From Cyanoderma ruficeps (lineage: Eukaryota > Chordata > Aves > Passeriformes > Timaliidae): a stretch of 64,000 nt of DNA. The notes beneath the pieces are model-generated. The model was not told the origin of the DNA. It did not search any database and was given only the letters and a program-made list of their open reading frames with translations. Below are positions 45,701 to 60,700 of this stretch, one piece after another (position 1 is the first letter of the stretch; the number at the start of each line of letters is the position of its first letter). The stretch is taken from contig VZDJ01000041.1 of NCBI GenBank assembly GCA_008694505.1, forward strand, positions 4,048,417-4,112,416, given 5' to 3'. Made by a program: the position numbers and the translations under genes.

Positions 45701-48700
45701 TGGGCTATACCAGAAACAGCATGGCCAGCAGGTCAGGGGACATGACTATTCAGCACTTGTGAGACCACATCTTGGTTACTGGGCCTGGGTTTGGGCACTG
45801 TACAAGACACTGACACAGTGACATCAAGTGAAGGACAGCCAAGATGATAAGGAGCTATAGTGCATGACACAGCAGGAAGAGGCCGAGGGAACTGGGTTTA
45901 TTCAGTCTTAGGAAGGAAAGGCTAAGAGGAATCTACACCTACCTAATAGGAGGAATACACAATGTGGAGACAGACTGTCCTCACTGGTAGCACAACAGGC
46001 AATTGAAACAAACCCGAAATCAGAAAATTCCAAACACATATAAAGAAAACCTCTCTAACCATAATAAGAGTGGTTAACTATTGGAACACGTTGCCCATAA
46101 AGGTTGTGAAAGGTTTTCTTCAGAAAGATTCAAAACCTGACTGAACAAGCCTCACAGCAACCTGATCTAGTTGTAGCTATTTTGAGAAGGGGTTGGAACA
46201 AATACCTTCCAGAAATGCCTTCCAACCTATACTATTCTACAATTCCATCCAGGCTCCAAGGAGTACAAGATGCCATGTAAATATAATGGGAAAAAATCAG
46301 TAGTGTCTCTGAGTTTAAGTTCTAACCAAATTTTCTTTGTAATTCTTTCTTAATTCATGTGGGAATACACAAGACAGAGAGTAAGACAAACTTAATTAGC
46401 ATGGCTGGCTTGATAACCAAGATGCCACGGCAGGAACAAACAGAACTCTGGAGATTACAGAAGATGGGATTAAACCTGTTTATAGGAAGAGGAGACATTC
46501 AGTCAACCCCCTGCAAGAAAGATGTTGTAAAACGTGTAAGTTGTTTGTGTGAACTTTTAACCTGATTATTGTAGTGGAAAATTATTAACCTTCCTGAAAT
46601 GGTATATAAGCTTTTGGAAAACCTGAGTAAAATCGAATTCTGATCATTGAATCCGTCTTCCCCTCTCTCTATCAATCATCAATAAGTTCATCTGACTTTG
46701 GCAGGGTTATTAGACAGAAAATTCTTGTGCTTGATCCAGACTCTAAGATATTTTAAAATTTGTATAGTGATTCCTGAGTTAAAAGGTGGTTAAATACTAG
46801 TATGCATGCAATTCCCTCACAAAAAGGACAATTTCTGTTAACTTTCTTCAGGGAGAGTTTTCTCCACTAAAATTGCCTGCAGTGGTCATTACTACTAGCA
46901 TTGGCAGGGTATTGAGACAAGTTATAAATGGACAGTGGTCTTTGTCACAGAATTTTCTGATTTAAGAAGATAAAGCAAGCCTAAATATCATGGAATCCAA
47001 TTTAAACAGATTGGGAGAACATAAATATTTGCAGTTTTGTCCACAAATGAATATTCCTTTGAAAGAAGAAATAAGTGTTCCAGTGGAAATTACAAAAAAA
47101 TATGAATCCACATCACTACCAGGTAATCATTACCAAGATCATTATTGCTTTGGCTGATTCATCATGGAAGATAGAAGAAATAAAAGTACTTCTTCAGTAT
47201 TTTTTTTTTTTACAAACAAATCATAGCAGACTCCATAGACAAAGGTAAGAAGTGTTTCCACAGTACACCCACCTGGTTCTGTCAGTTTGAGGAGACTTGA
47301 TTCAAGAGTACTCAGATTTTCTGCTGCTTTTGTCATGGCAGCTAAATGGCATGCCCTTGAAGAATGGGTCTGAAATATTGAATACTTTGTTATGAAAGTT
47401 TAGCTTAAACTTAACTTAAACTAGCTCATCAATAGTGGAATTTAGCTTAGATCCTAATTCTTCTAAATCTGTATCTTATGATTTCATCAATATTGTATTA
47501 CTTTTCTTTTCTGATGTAATAAAAATTATGTTCTTGATTTTTTTAGGATAGCATATTTTGTCAAGCATGGTGACTCCCCATCTCTGGAAGTGTTCAAGGC
47601 CAGGCTGGATGGGGCACTGAGCAACTTGATCTAGTGGAAGGTGTCCCTGCCCAAGGCTGGGGGGGAGCTAGATGATCTTTAAGGGCCCTTTCAACCCAAA
47701 CCATTCTATGATTCTAGAACAAAAAAAAATAATAAATTTAGTCTTCAAATTAATAGAATACAGAGTTTACAGGAAAGAAAAGGTAAAAAACAGAGAAACT
47801 ATTTTTACCTGTTTGCCAGTGTGTGTTTCTTCAGTTTTCACATCTCCTGACAGGCCAGATGAAACTGCTGGTGAAATCAACAATTTTTTTCCATAATTAA
47901 TGATAACTACTGCAAGTTCATACTCTTTCCATGAATGTAGTACCTATAAAAGAATCATCTGTTACACATTTTTTTGTTTACATAAAATGTCATATTTCAT
48001 TACTGTTTACTTATAATTGTTGAAATGCATAAATATTATAAATAGAAATCAATTACTCAATATGCAAGTTTCTTTTAATAAAAACCCCAGGACTGTAGAC
48101 ATGTAAAATAATTGGAATTGAAGATATGTTATCTATGTGTTCTACTTCTGCTTAGCCTATACCTCAGAGAATGGAAAAGATTCACCCAGAAGTATCTGTT
48201 GCTGTGATTGACACTCTCTCTGTTCTCAGGCAGTACTGCTATCAAAGAACATAAAGGGTAACTAAAGGATCCTCATTTACCTCTCTGGTATCAAGTGCAC
48301 ATTTTAAAATCCCAACTGTATTAGTGAAACGACTGTTGAAATTTATTTTTAAATTACAAAATTTATAAATAAACAGTGTAGCAAATGTTTTTAGACCGCT
48401 TTATCTTCTTTAGATAGAACTCTAAATGCCCAAGTGCTTCTCCTATGTGCAAGCTAACTTCACATTAGGATCTTTGCCTCTGTGATCTTAAGCGTATAGA
48501 TTACCTTAGGATAAACACAGTACATGACCTGACTGTAAGTCAAAAAGAAAAACATATACCATGCTTTAATGAAAAGCATTTGCAGTTCACTCATTCTCTT
48601 TGCTATTCTGTATGCTATCCTGTTGAAATGCTATCTCAAAGGGGAAAAAAAAATCAGCAATATAAGCAGTAGTCATTTAGCTGAGGAATCCAACAACAAA

Positions 48701-51700
48701 CAAACACTTAATCAAAGTTTCAAGGCTTCTAATAGGTTTTATTGGCCCTGACAGTATTCACCTGGGGCCTATGGCTGTGGGGCCAGAAGCTCCCTCTCAG
48801 CTCAAGTTTCACCCTACTGTCCCTGCTGGCTCCTGTACAGGAGGAATGTTGGTCTCCAGCTTGGTCCAAGCCATGTCTGGGTGTGGCAGTGGATCCACTA
48901 GACTGGGCACCTGGCCCACAGACCAACTTCTGAGCTTGGCCTCAGACTGTTCCCGTCATGATAGACCAGCCTGCTGGGCTCTGTCTGACCCTACTCACCT
49001 CATCAGGCCTTATCCTGACCTGTGGATTGACTTCCCAGCTTCAAATCTGACCTGCTTCTTCACCAAAAATTTACCTGATAATCTGGATGTCTGGCTGAAC
49101 CTCAATACCAGCTGCTGCTCTGCCAGCCACGGCATTGCCCTTGACTCCTGGCCTCGCAGCCTTGCAGAGCATTTTTAGGGTTATTTGATACTCATCTGGT
49201 CTTGAGAGGTGAGCACAGACATTCAGCTCCTATAAAGACCAAGCGGAGGATTCACCAGCACAGGGGAATCCCTCAAATCATTAGCCACAGCTCAGCGTCA
49301 GTGTGAGCTCTTAGGTGAGGCGTACCCAGAGCTAGAGGAAAGCTGACTTTCTCAGTATCACACATTTATGATAGCAAGTAATTAACTGCAGCATGTCTCT
49401 ATACCTGAGGGAGAAAATTCAGTACCATGTTTCTCCTTATCTGACGAAACAGATTGAGTATCTGAATCATAAACGTCATCTATAGATATATATTATGGTT
49501 GAAAGTCAAGGTGCTTTTATTTCTGTCATTATGCAAGACTAAACAGTATAAAGTCTCTGGTATCTAATTAGCAACTAACACAGATATGTTAATCTGATTA
49601 AAACTACATATATGGCTTATTTGCAATAAATAAACTTTTAAACTTATATATTACATGTACATCTTATTGAAAATACTACTAATTTAAATGTAAAAATATA
49701 CACAATTATATAAAATGTAGGTGATGGCACAGACTAGTAGTTACAGACTATTTTCTGAATAAATAGTAAAAAGTCAAAATGTCATTGTTATAAAAAATGC
49801 ACTGATTCAAAGATACTAATAAATATTTGTATGCCTTTACTATTTAAGATTGCTGATTCTCTAAGATATTTTTCTGAAGGCCAGTTTACTAAAGCTCTTT
49901 TTTTCCTCAAATGACAAGAGCTACATCTCAAATGAAGCTGTAAGCACAAAAATACACACCATACCTTTGCTATATGATATGAAGTACAAGCTATCATATG
50001 CTGAATACTCTCATAACATCCTTCCTGTCTCCTTTGCAAAATACCACTTGGAATTTCTTGGAGAACAGCCAAACATTTAATGAGGATCTGTAAATACAAG
50101 GGTTAAAACAAAGTTTGGAGTTGTGAGCATACTTACAAGCTTGTACCTCTGAACAACCCATTGTATTTCACGGTGAACTTTTAAAATATTTTGAAATCTA
50201 ATTAATAGGATAAAACATCAGCTGTACAAATGCCAACAATAAAATTCTCATTTAATTGAACAGTGTCAAGATTTCAACCACAGCCCTTTGGAATAAATAA
50301 CATGTTCACATAAAATCCCTGATATTAATATATAGATACAGGATGGATATTTTTGCTGATTTAACTAACATGGGATCCAAAAATGTGTAATTCATGAGAT
50401 AATTCTACTGGAGGACTGTTTAAAAATATATTGAGATGGCAAGAATTTCAAATGAAAAAAAATATTCCCTGTATGCTGTAGAAATAAAATACTTCTTTAC
50501 CCAATTTTGTCCATCAGAAATGAAAAGAACATGTGGCTAAATAATTTTTCATTTAAATTAAGAAATCTGAAACAGGAGCCATTTCCAGTGGCTAGCTGTA
50601 CCTCTAGCAGGACACCACAGCCAACAATGTCTAAAGCAAGAAGCTATGCTGTATTCAAATAGACGATTTTTTTTTTCCTAAGCACTCCTGAAAGTTTCTC
50701 AGGGCCCTAAGTACCCCAGTAGTCCTTCCCTGAGCATCCTCACTTAAGACTTCCCCTCACACCCTCTGCCCAGGAGCCCAAGAGTGCAAATCAAGCTTGG
50801 GCACAAGCCTTCAGTCCCTGCTTGAGCTGTGGTACTGCTGTGCTGGTCTACAGCTCTTTCTCCTGGATGGACCTTGGACCTGTGTTGTAATCTTGTCTCC
50901 AGCCTCTGGCTTCAATTCCTGCATCTCCTGACCTTTTCTCCTGCATGGACTCTGGGCCAGCCCAATAACCTCACGTTCTCTGGACTGTCAGTGGGTCCTC
51001 TTACCAGCACCCTGCTCTGTCTGCCATATTCAGAGGCTGCCTCACCTGCAGTGCAGTCACCTCACCCTTTCTCACAGAGAGAATATACTCTTATTGCTGC
51101 TACCTAAAAAGGCTACCTAAGTACAGGAAAAAGATCTGCATGTTTCTACTGTATGCTTGCCGAATCTAAAAACCACATCTGCTGCTTCATAAATGGCAGG
51201 AAAGGATTCAGGTGCTCAGTTTTTGAAGAGAAGGTGCTTGCTTCTGGAAAAGAGCACATGTCTGAAAACTACAGACTGCATTATCAAAACACTGAATAGC
51301 TTTCTTTTCTTTAAGAAGAAATCAAACTGTATATGAAGCAAACATTCCGAATTTAAAAAAACAAAAAAACCACACACACACACACAAAAAAACAAACAAA
51401 CAAACAAAAAACCACCAAAACCAACCAACCAAACAAAACAAAACAAAAAACCACAAACACAGGGAAATGCTGTTTTGATTTCTCAAAATTGGCATCTGCA
51501 AAGAACATTCAAGTAGAAATTACATTGTAGATTCTGCTACAGTTTAAACACCAAAAATCACCCTGAAGAAACAATCAATATTCTGCAGTTACTTCACCAT
51601 ATCTGAGAGCCGAATGTGTGCAGCTTACACCAAATTTATATGCATTGGGAACAATCAAATCTCTAAAAGGCTTTTCTTTTGTTAGCTATCAAGAAGGCAA

Positions 51701-54700
51701 AGCCTAGATATTTAGCTCTCTAACTCTACTGCCTATTACAAGTTTAATTTGAATCACTATAACTGCAGGACCTGACAGGTGCTTAGTGTTAAAATGGTCT
51801 CACCTGAACTACTGGGACTGCAAAAATCTTGTGATAAATAAGGGGGGCGAGAAGACCATAACATTGTACAACAGCCTGCAGGGTGTAACTTGCATCGTTC
51901 AACCAGTTGCTGAGTTCAATTGCCACAGTCATTCTTTCACATTCTGCTAATCTAGCAACCTGTAAAAGAAAAACATGTTTTGATTTAAATATGCTGTTGT
52001 TTAAATCATTTAAAAGTGGAAGAAGGCAGATGTTATTGCAGTTTAAAAAGCAGGATAAGCAGCAAGTAAGATTAAAGTTTAAAAATTAATTTACATTGAC
52101 ACCTGTTAGAAGTATATTAAAAACCACATTATTCCTGATACTAAAGCTAACAATTGCTCTTGATCTAATTGTGCCTTCTGTTTGGCCATGTAGTTTACAA
52201 ATTGAAGCTGATTAATAACCTCAAACTATGTGGACTAGAAATTTCACATGCTAGCCACTCAAAGTAGGAAAGGAAAGGATAATTCATTCCTTTCACTTCA
52301 AGTTATCAGCTGCAGCCCTTGCAAGTGAGAGTTGATCTTGTAAAGGCATTGAGTAATCAACTGCTCACATTTTTTACGAGTACTTCAGCAAAGAAAGGAA
52401 TAGAATAGGAATGCAATAAAACAGGAGGCAAACCTTGACTATCCAAATAGAAAAGAAAGAGTGTTTTTTGTCATTAACATGCCATTATACCATAAAAAAC
52501 TCTGAAATAAAATATTAGTATATTAAAACCATTAAACCCTGTTAGAAGTCACATTTTAATTAAAATACATGTATTGAATAGTATAAATGTTTAAAATTAA
52601 AAATTCAAGGTAGATCTTAATAGAACAAAAATAATAATTATTATACTTCTTTCTTATAGTCAACCACCACTAAACTCAAAAATCCTTCCTCAGTAGGAAT
52701 CAGTAGGCTTTGGATTAGACAATAACTGATTCAGAAGCCATCATTCCAGCAGGATGTAAATAACCAACAGCTTCTGAAATACTTCAGAAAGAAAAGCCAT
52801 GTAACCCACAGAAAATGGAGTATCCTGCATATAGGATTAGTTGATTGCCACATCTATCTCACAATGATGAAATAAAGCTGAATAAAAAGTAAAATCAAAT
52901 GCAGTGTATTATTTTAAACCACACATACTTGCTCCTTATAAAATATCTCATTGGAACAGATGGAATCACAGAAGAGTGCTCCTTTCATGACATTAATGTC
53001 AGAAACAGCAAATATATTCCTCAAAAAGAGGTGCAAGGTAATAGGAGAAATCTGAGATACAGCTTCAAAACATAACCTACAAAACACAAAAGCAAAAGAA
53101 CGGTAAAAGCATGTTAATTATGATTCAAATCTTGCATGCCTGACACTGCATTATAATAAAATTAACTCTTTAGTTTTAAAATTATGGACAAAAAAATACT
53201 ATAAATTCTCCTGGAAATAAGAGTTAAATATAAAACTGAAAAAAATGCTAACAAATTCTAAATTAAAAACCAAATGAATGGAAATGCTACTTCTTTTGAA
53301 ATTGCTATCCATTTATTCTAATCTAAGACAACTTTTCCTTATTTGCATAATCTAATTAATCCAGTGAAACTAATTTTGAACTGTCTTTGAAAACTTCAGG
53401 TGCTACAGTTAATTTATTTTCATTGTCTCGTTTTACACATTGTTCTTCTGTATTCTGATGATACACAGAGTTGTGAAGTCCATTACTAAGTATTACTAAC
53501 AGACTCCTTTTCACCATTTATGTCTCGTATTACAAGTCTCAAAAGAATCTCTTTTCTTTTGCCTGCTTTTCTGTCAAGATATTTTTTGGGGTTTTTTTTT
53601 TCCCTTCCCTGGGGACAGAGGGGCATTTGTACTTGCCAAATTTTTTTAATACTTTTGTTACAGGAAAAATCCTATGGTTTTGAAGTACAAGAAATAAATT
53701 TTTTCTTCTCCTCGATTGTATTCCCTGAAAGAGACTGAAACTCGAGAAGGAAGATCAAATAGACACATTCACACACTTGACTTTACCAAGATACCACCAC
53801 CAGGGCTTCTGGCTGGAAACACAAGTTTCCTTTCCTTCAGGCTCCCTCTGCTGCCCTTTTAGTGAGTCCAATTTCTTTCTTACTGCTCAGTAAAACTGAA
53901 ACTGCCTGATACCGCAGCTGTGAGACTCTTCAATGTTAATTGAAATAATAAAAAAAAAGAAGCTTGGCCTTAACCATCAGAAAAGCAAAATCCAAAATCC
54001 CTGAAACTGCTTTGCACAGCTGCTTAAAATTTTCTGTCTTCATCTGATTTATCTAAAAATAGACTCATGACAATGTTATCTCTAGGGCTGAATGTGTTAA
54101 AAAAAATTGCTTATGAAAAAAATAGTAATGACAAAACAAATGCACAAAAAAGCACAACGACTATTACTGCTTTGTTGCCAAGGCCAGGGATAGATTAAAA
54201 AACGCCACATAGTCACAAAACAGGATGTATAGCAATTATCTGCCAGCATCACTGCAGTCCACAGGCTCTGTATAAATCCCAAGTGCTGCTACAGCTATGG
54301 CATTTAACATCAAAACCCTTGGTGCATTTATATGCCTGGTATCAGACACATGGTGGCACTTGAAGGGCAGACATTCTGTTATATTGGATGTTAATTCATT
54401 AACAAATCATAAATAGCTTATTTACATATAAAACTATTTTTCCTATAATATTTCATGTCTATTATTGTAACAGTGTGTCTTTTTTGGAGTGCAGCTACAG
54501 CCTTTCCAGATCCCAGTCAGCCTCTCCAGTAGAGAAACTGCTTGAGAAGAATTGAGGCAGCAATGAAGCTCACACATCCACACACGTTTCAAGGCTGGCT
54601 CAGCAGAGAGGCAGAAGGTTCCCAGCCACAGGTTAATCCCAGCAAGCGTTTATTCCATGTCCCAAAGGTGAATCCGGAGCCAAAGAGGGGACTATGTGGT

Positions 54701-57700
54701 TTTCCTCAGTTATATAGGGTCTCAGGTTCGTGGGTGGTACAAGGAGCAGGGCAGGGGGCAAGTGACCATAGGGAAGAGGAGAACAGGACACCAGGCCCCA
54801 TAGCCAATGGGGAAAGAGGGAAAGGGGATACCATGGGGTGGGTGATGGACTTGCGAAACCCAGAGAGAAGATTGCACAGTGTTTGCAAGGAACCATGGGG
54901 GCAAAGCCTTTTTTACACCTGGAGGATCTTTAATCTTCGCTTTTCCACGGCAAGGCAGTTGGAAATTCCTTTAATGGCACAAGGGACTCCACATATTATT
55001 TCATAAAGATTTCTTTTATCTGGGAATAAATTCAGTTTTGATGTATTTCCCAACCTGGATCTACTGAATTTCAGTAAAAGTAACCACAAAATTTCTAGCT
55101 GGGCAATGAAAAACTTATATAATTATGGTTGAACATTTGAAATTTTTCATGAAAGAATTATTTTTACATATCTCTAAAGCCCTTTAGCATATGCAAAGAT
55201 TATTGCCACAGTATATAGTCACCCCAAAACAAAATTAGCAAGTATGTAGCTATTTTGGTTGGCGTTCATGATAAAATGTAGACAATTTCTGAGATCTATT
55301 GCTCCTTTAATTGGAAAGTCAAAAACCCAGTGTATATGATACATTTTGCATATGAAAATGCATCACAGAAAACTATTACCCACTTTAGAAATGTTTCACA
55401 ATTATCTTAAGAAAACAGCCATTATAAAGAATTAGTTTGCAAATGTTAGCAGTTCCATAAATAACAAAAATCCTCAGCTAATTATAAGCCTTTTTTTCAG
55501 AACATTTTTCATATCACAAGCCTGGACAAAATTCCACAACTTGGAGCTCTTCTAAATAAAATGTGCACACCTATAATAAGAAAATATTTATAGATAATTA
55601 ATTAACTATTATTCTAATTTTGTTTCACCAATTACCTTTTTTCAGATATAGTCAAATTATTACTTGCAGAAATAACAGCTGCGTTGGGAGGAAGTGGAGA
55701 AGAATCTGAAACAAAGTAATCCCACATTGGTGAAAATGCTTCTCTGGCTAATCGAAAGTTGCCCGTCTGATAGGCTACCTACAAAACAAGCAAACAGTGA
55801 GCTGACATGCTTATGAAATAACCAAGCAAGATAAAATTATAGGAAAAATAAGGTTTCAAAACTCCCCACAACGTGTAAATTAACAATTTCTCTAAGAATA
55901 TTCCAACATAGTTGAATAAAATACATTTAGCAACAATCAGATCCTATTAACATTAGTGTGGTTCAGATTTAGCATCAGAGAAAGCAAAGGAGTTCCTTGC
56001 CTGCTGACCAATGCTCCAGCTGCCCTGCGTGGAAAACTTTACAGGCATTGTGATACAGTTCTTGAAGGCATACAAACTCAGCTAGGTTCATTTTCCTTTT
56101 GCTAATACAGCAGAATGCCTCCTGCTCTGAATAACAGGATGTAAACTAAGCCAAATAAGTAGGCACAAATTCATGTGGATACATCCTACACTGGAATATT
56201 TTAGGAAAGCTTCTAACTGTTCCCCATGATCCCCATGGGCTAGACAATTTCTCTTTTCTCTGTGTCACAATGTGTTTTAAATATCCTTTAGTAAGAACAC
56301 AGAAGATTATAATGATCTGATCACCATTGTGGTCTCTCACAAGATACTACAAAACATATTTACTACAAAACTAATTTCAGTATGAAAATGGTTGGGTTTG
56401 ATACCTGCTAAGTTCAGTAATATTTTTTATTCCATGATGATTTCTAGTACTTAGTCTCTACCACAAAAATGAAAAAAACAAATTATTTTTAAAAAAAGAA
56501 GCGATAAGTTAAATCTCTGTAAAACAGACATGGGTAAGAAAACTATCTGAGTCCTTTCCACTTAACCTGACATTTCTGACAATTTTGAATTAAGAATCAA
56601 CTTACTTAGACATACTATTTTTATGGTAAAATTGTGATTTGTGCTTATCAAGCTTTTGGCAAGAAAGTCTCAAGCTGTTACCAGATGCAGTTTTAGAACA
56701 GCCATTGAAAACAAATAATTACAACCAAATGAAAGTAGGTGTCCATTACCATATTCTAACCCTACCTGAGTTAGATAGGCTCGAACAGTAGTAGCAGAAA
56801 GGGGTGGATAGGCAAGGATTGGCTTAGTCATTTGCCCAATGGCGTCCCCAATAAGTTTTCCATCTGAAGAATATGCTGCGACGGCAAATATGTATTTCTC
56901 ATTGGCGTCTAACCCTTGTACTTCTAACAGAATTTTCCCATCCGCCGGTATCTACCAATAAAAATATTTTTCTAGTTACACCCACTGTACATCCAAAAAA
57001 AAATTCTCAAATTCTAAACTTTTATTATTAAACAAACTATTTAATGATCTTGGATACAAAGTACAATCCAGATTAACAGTATGTCATGTACTAGATTCTT
57101 GGATTAAATTCTTGAAAACTATGAGAAAACAATGAAATGACAGGTGAAAAAAAGCATCTGTTTTCTCTGGAATGCTAATGCATACACAGAGTACATAACC
57201 TAAGAGAACAGTTAAGTACCAGGAACTGATGTTTTTATAAAATACTTGTGTCCATTTGAACATTCACACAGCGATTTTTCATGCTTGCAGTCACTGAGCT
57301 GAAACATTCTGTCCCTGAGCTGTGTTTCCAGACATAGACCATACTGCTCCCCTCTATACATGCCACCTTCTGTATCAGATATACTCAGAGACATCCCTGG
57401 ACCTCCCAGTGCCATTAACAACACATTGGAGTCTGTGAAACAAAAAACATACTTTCAAGATCTTAATTTTTCCTTCAAGTAATTGTATACCTGCACTTTA
57501 ACATCATGGCTCACCCCTAAGATGATTTTCCACTGTCCTTTCTGTGACCAAGATGACTTACACAAGGAAGATTTGAAGACTTCAAGGGTCTTGAATCAAG
57601 AAACAAGTGCCAGTGATGGAAAGATAACATGAGAACTGAGATCATCATAATGCAGCATCAACACAATGCTCTTATTCAAACAGTCTGTCCTTCATAAGGA

Positions 57701-60700
57701 GACTTCTAAACAAGTGAAATCCCTTCAGATGCTGGGCCTGAATCCTGAACCAGCACACCAGAAATATGTGCATAGCAGTCTGCAACATCCCTTTATGATT
57801 AGCTGATAGATCATTTGATCCCCAAGAACTCTAAACTTTTTTTCTTGGAGTCAGCAATTTCTTTTAATTTCTTTTTTTTTCATTTCTGGAAAGAGTAGTG
57901 TGTGGCATACGCTCCAGAAATACTCCATATACTTTCTTCTACTTTTGCATTTCTTAGATATCACTCAAAAAAACACAGTTATAACAAGGTACAGATTTGT
58001 TTAATTTGAACTGTTGATTAATTTAATTTCTTATTCAAAAAAGATTCCTGGAAGTTTATTGGTGTAAAGATAGAAGAGTTTGCCAAAGGCTTAGCCAGTA
58101 ACCTGATTTTAAAAGGTGTCAGATAGAAAGATTTAGAGAATTGGGTTTTTTAGAGGAAGAGATAATTACCTAAACAAGTTTTACCTCTGTCTTACCTGTT
58201 CACCTGTATTTTGAAGTTTATTGCTATTTAACCTTACTTTTGTAGTACTTCCTCCTGCTACAGAGCCCAAAATACAGTACCATGAAACCTTTGAAGAAAA
58301 TGAGAAGAAAATTACTTGATGCACAGTATTATTTCCAATTTTTGCCTAATGTAGAATGTACAAATTTTGTGAAAACTGTCTCTGGAAAAAAACTCAGCCT
58401 AGCTATAAAAAAGTATAGTCTAATTTCACTAAAAACATCCATCAATTTATTTAGCTGGAAAACTAGATATACTACTAGTGGCAATAAAAACAGATTATTC
58501 TCCATTATCCTAACCCCACACTGAGTTACCCTATTCCTCAAAGCTATCCCAAAGCACAAATGCTACAGGCCATAGATTTAAAGTCACCTAGATCTATTAT
58601 TTAATCCCTGCAATGGTATTCTTCTAAAGTTGGCATTGGGCTCCAATTTAGCAAACTACTTGAGGACAGATCCTTAATATCAGGCAAAATAAATGTAGGT
58701 ATGATATCCTTTCCTACTGTTGTGTCAACTGCAGAGCTCAGCTTCCTGTCATCAAACCTGCTGAGGCTGCCCTCGGTCTCACTGTCTGTCATCGATGAAG
58801 GTACTGAAGAGCATCAGCTCCAAGAGTGAGCTCTGAGGGACTCCACTCATCACCATCCACTACCTGGACATAGAGCCATAGACCACAACTCTCTGGCTGT
58901 GTCCATCCAGCCAATTCCTTATCCACTGAATGGCTACTCATCCATCAAATCCATGTCTCTTCAATCTGGGGATCAGCATGTCATGTGGGACCATAATAAA
59001 GGCCTTAGAGAAGTCTAAATAATGACATTTGTTGGTGTTTCCCTGCTGACTGGTTTTCACAAGGTGTTATTGAATTGAGATTGCTTTCAGCAAATGAGTC
59101 TTAAGATCTGAAAATTTCACAGGTATTTTGACTCCTAGGACAAGAACTATATATGTCTAATTTAATCCGAAGCACACATTTATCCTAAGAAATGAACTAA
59201 ATCCTAAGTATTCAGTTACTAACTTCTGCATTAAAAAAATACCTTTCCCGTCTGCTCCACAGCTATGTGTTCAAAAAAAAAAAAATTCTTCTAGAGTATC
59301 TGGGCTCAAATTATAAGAATAATCACACTTCGCCATCTAGTGGTCCAAGATGCTGCATTCACTCTTCTATACCAAACAAAATGAAGTTTGAACATACACT
59401 AAAACAAATGAACTACCAAATTTTAACCTTTTTTTTAAAAAAAAATTATTTTAGATTCAGTAAGGACAAAAACCATAAATTTTTCTCGAATTAAACTATT
59501 TGAAATTTACTAATAAAGCTGCAATTAAACCTGCAGGTTATGAAACAACTGTTCACAGAAACATTCTTACCACTATTAATAAGATCTGAGTTTCTACTGG
59601 GTGTATACACATGATTATTTTGAAGAATTTTGCAAAATCACTACGAAAATTTCTCTCTCAAGAAAACTGCAGACAGTTTATTTTTCATCCTTCAGCCTGT
59701 TTGAATCCTTTCTGGACAAGGGAAGGAGAATAAGGTGATTTAGAACAGTCAGAAGGGATCTACCAAGGGCAAATCAGGGCTGACCCCCATGAGTGGTCTC
59801 GGTGATAAAATTACTTGATCAGCAGAGGAAGGGAGAGGAGTAGCTGCCATTTCCTTTTCACATCAGTGCACGATAGGAGAAGGAAAAATAATAGACATAA
59901 ATTGAAGCAAGGGAGACTCCAACCGTACATGAGGAAAAAAGTTTTCTATGAACACGTTGCTCTGTTGGAACACACTTTCCAGAGAAGCTCTCTCCATTCT
60001 TGGAAGTTTCCAGAAGTGACTGCATAAAGCTCTGAGCAAACTGGTTTAGTCTCACAGCCAACCCTACTTCAAGCAGAAGGTTGAACAAGAGACCTCTACT
60101 AATACCCCCTATGATCTGCATAGTCCTGTGACTCTGCATGTTCAGCACGAAGTGGATTATTTCCACGCAAACTATGTCACTTCAAGACTTCATTAACAGA
60201 GACTTCGGTGTGGTACTTCTTGCATCACATTATGCAACAGTCTTGCCTCTCTTCAGAGGGTAACTAGGAGTATGTCACGCCCTATGCAAGAAAATTAGCT
60301 TTTGATAAGTGGAATAAGTAAGTGTTAGACAACAGAAGCACCAAGGGACAAGATGCATAAGATTAAGAAAGTCTCATGCAAATGTGAAGATCAAAACAGT
60401 GAGTCACAGAGGAAAACTGACTCACAGAGGAAGAAAAAAGGGATACTTAATTAAGTCAGAATAACATGATCCTCTCAGGAACGAAGAAAAATGTTTTGGT
60501 ATGGCACTGCTGAAACAACTTTTGCTCTTGTTTATGGTTTAGTTATTTCTTTGGCAGTCATCATGAAAAACATTACCTGAATATCTGAATCAAACGGGGC
60601 TGGTTTAAATGTCATGGAGCAATGTGATCTAGAAAGTAAAAGAGGAGGAGGAGGAGTCCTGCTTTTTTTCTTGCTGTTCATAGCTTCTTTGAGACTGCAA

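Larger units (their letters stand above)
41399..47272. other. 5.9 kb intron between exons 9 and 10
   Basis: The largest intron seen. It holds an ATC repeat at 42455-42482, a CR1 piece at 45690 and a possible LTR at 46358. The rest is AT-rich and unrecognised. The phase problem between exons 9 and 10 means a small coding exon could hide here. Confidence 0.5.

Noticed and set aside
48771..49178. 135-residue plus-strand open frame in the GC-rich patch
   Set aside because: GC-rich low-quality repeat-like DNA, no domain, no splice context.
54542..55006. 154-residue plus-strand open frame
   Set aside because: Runs antisense across the solo LTR; explained by LTR sequence.
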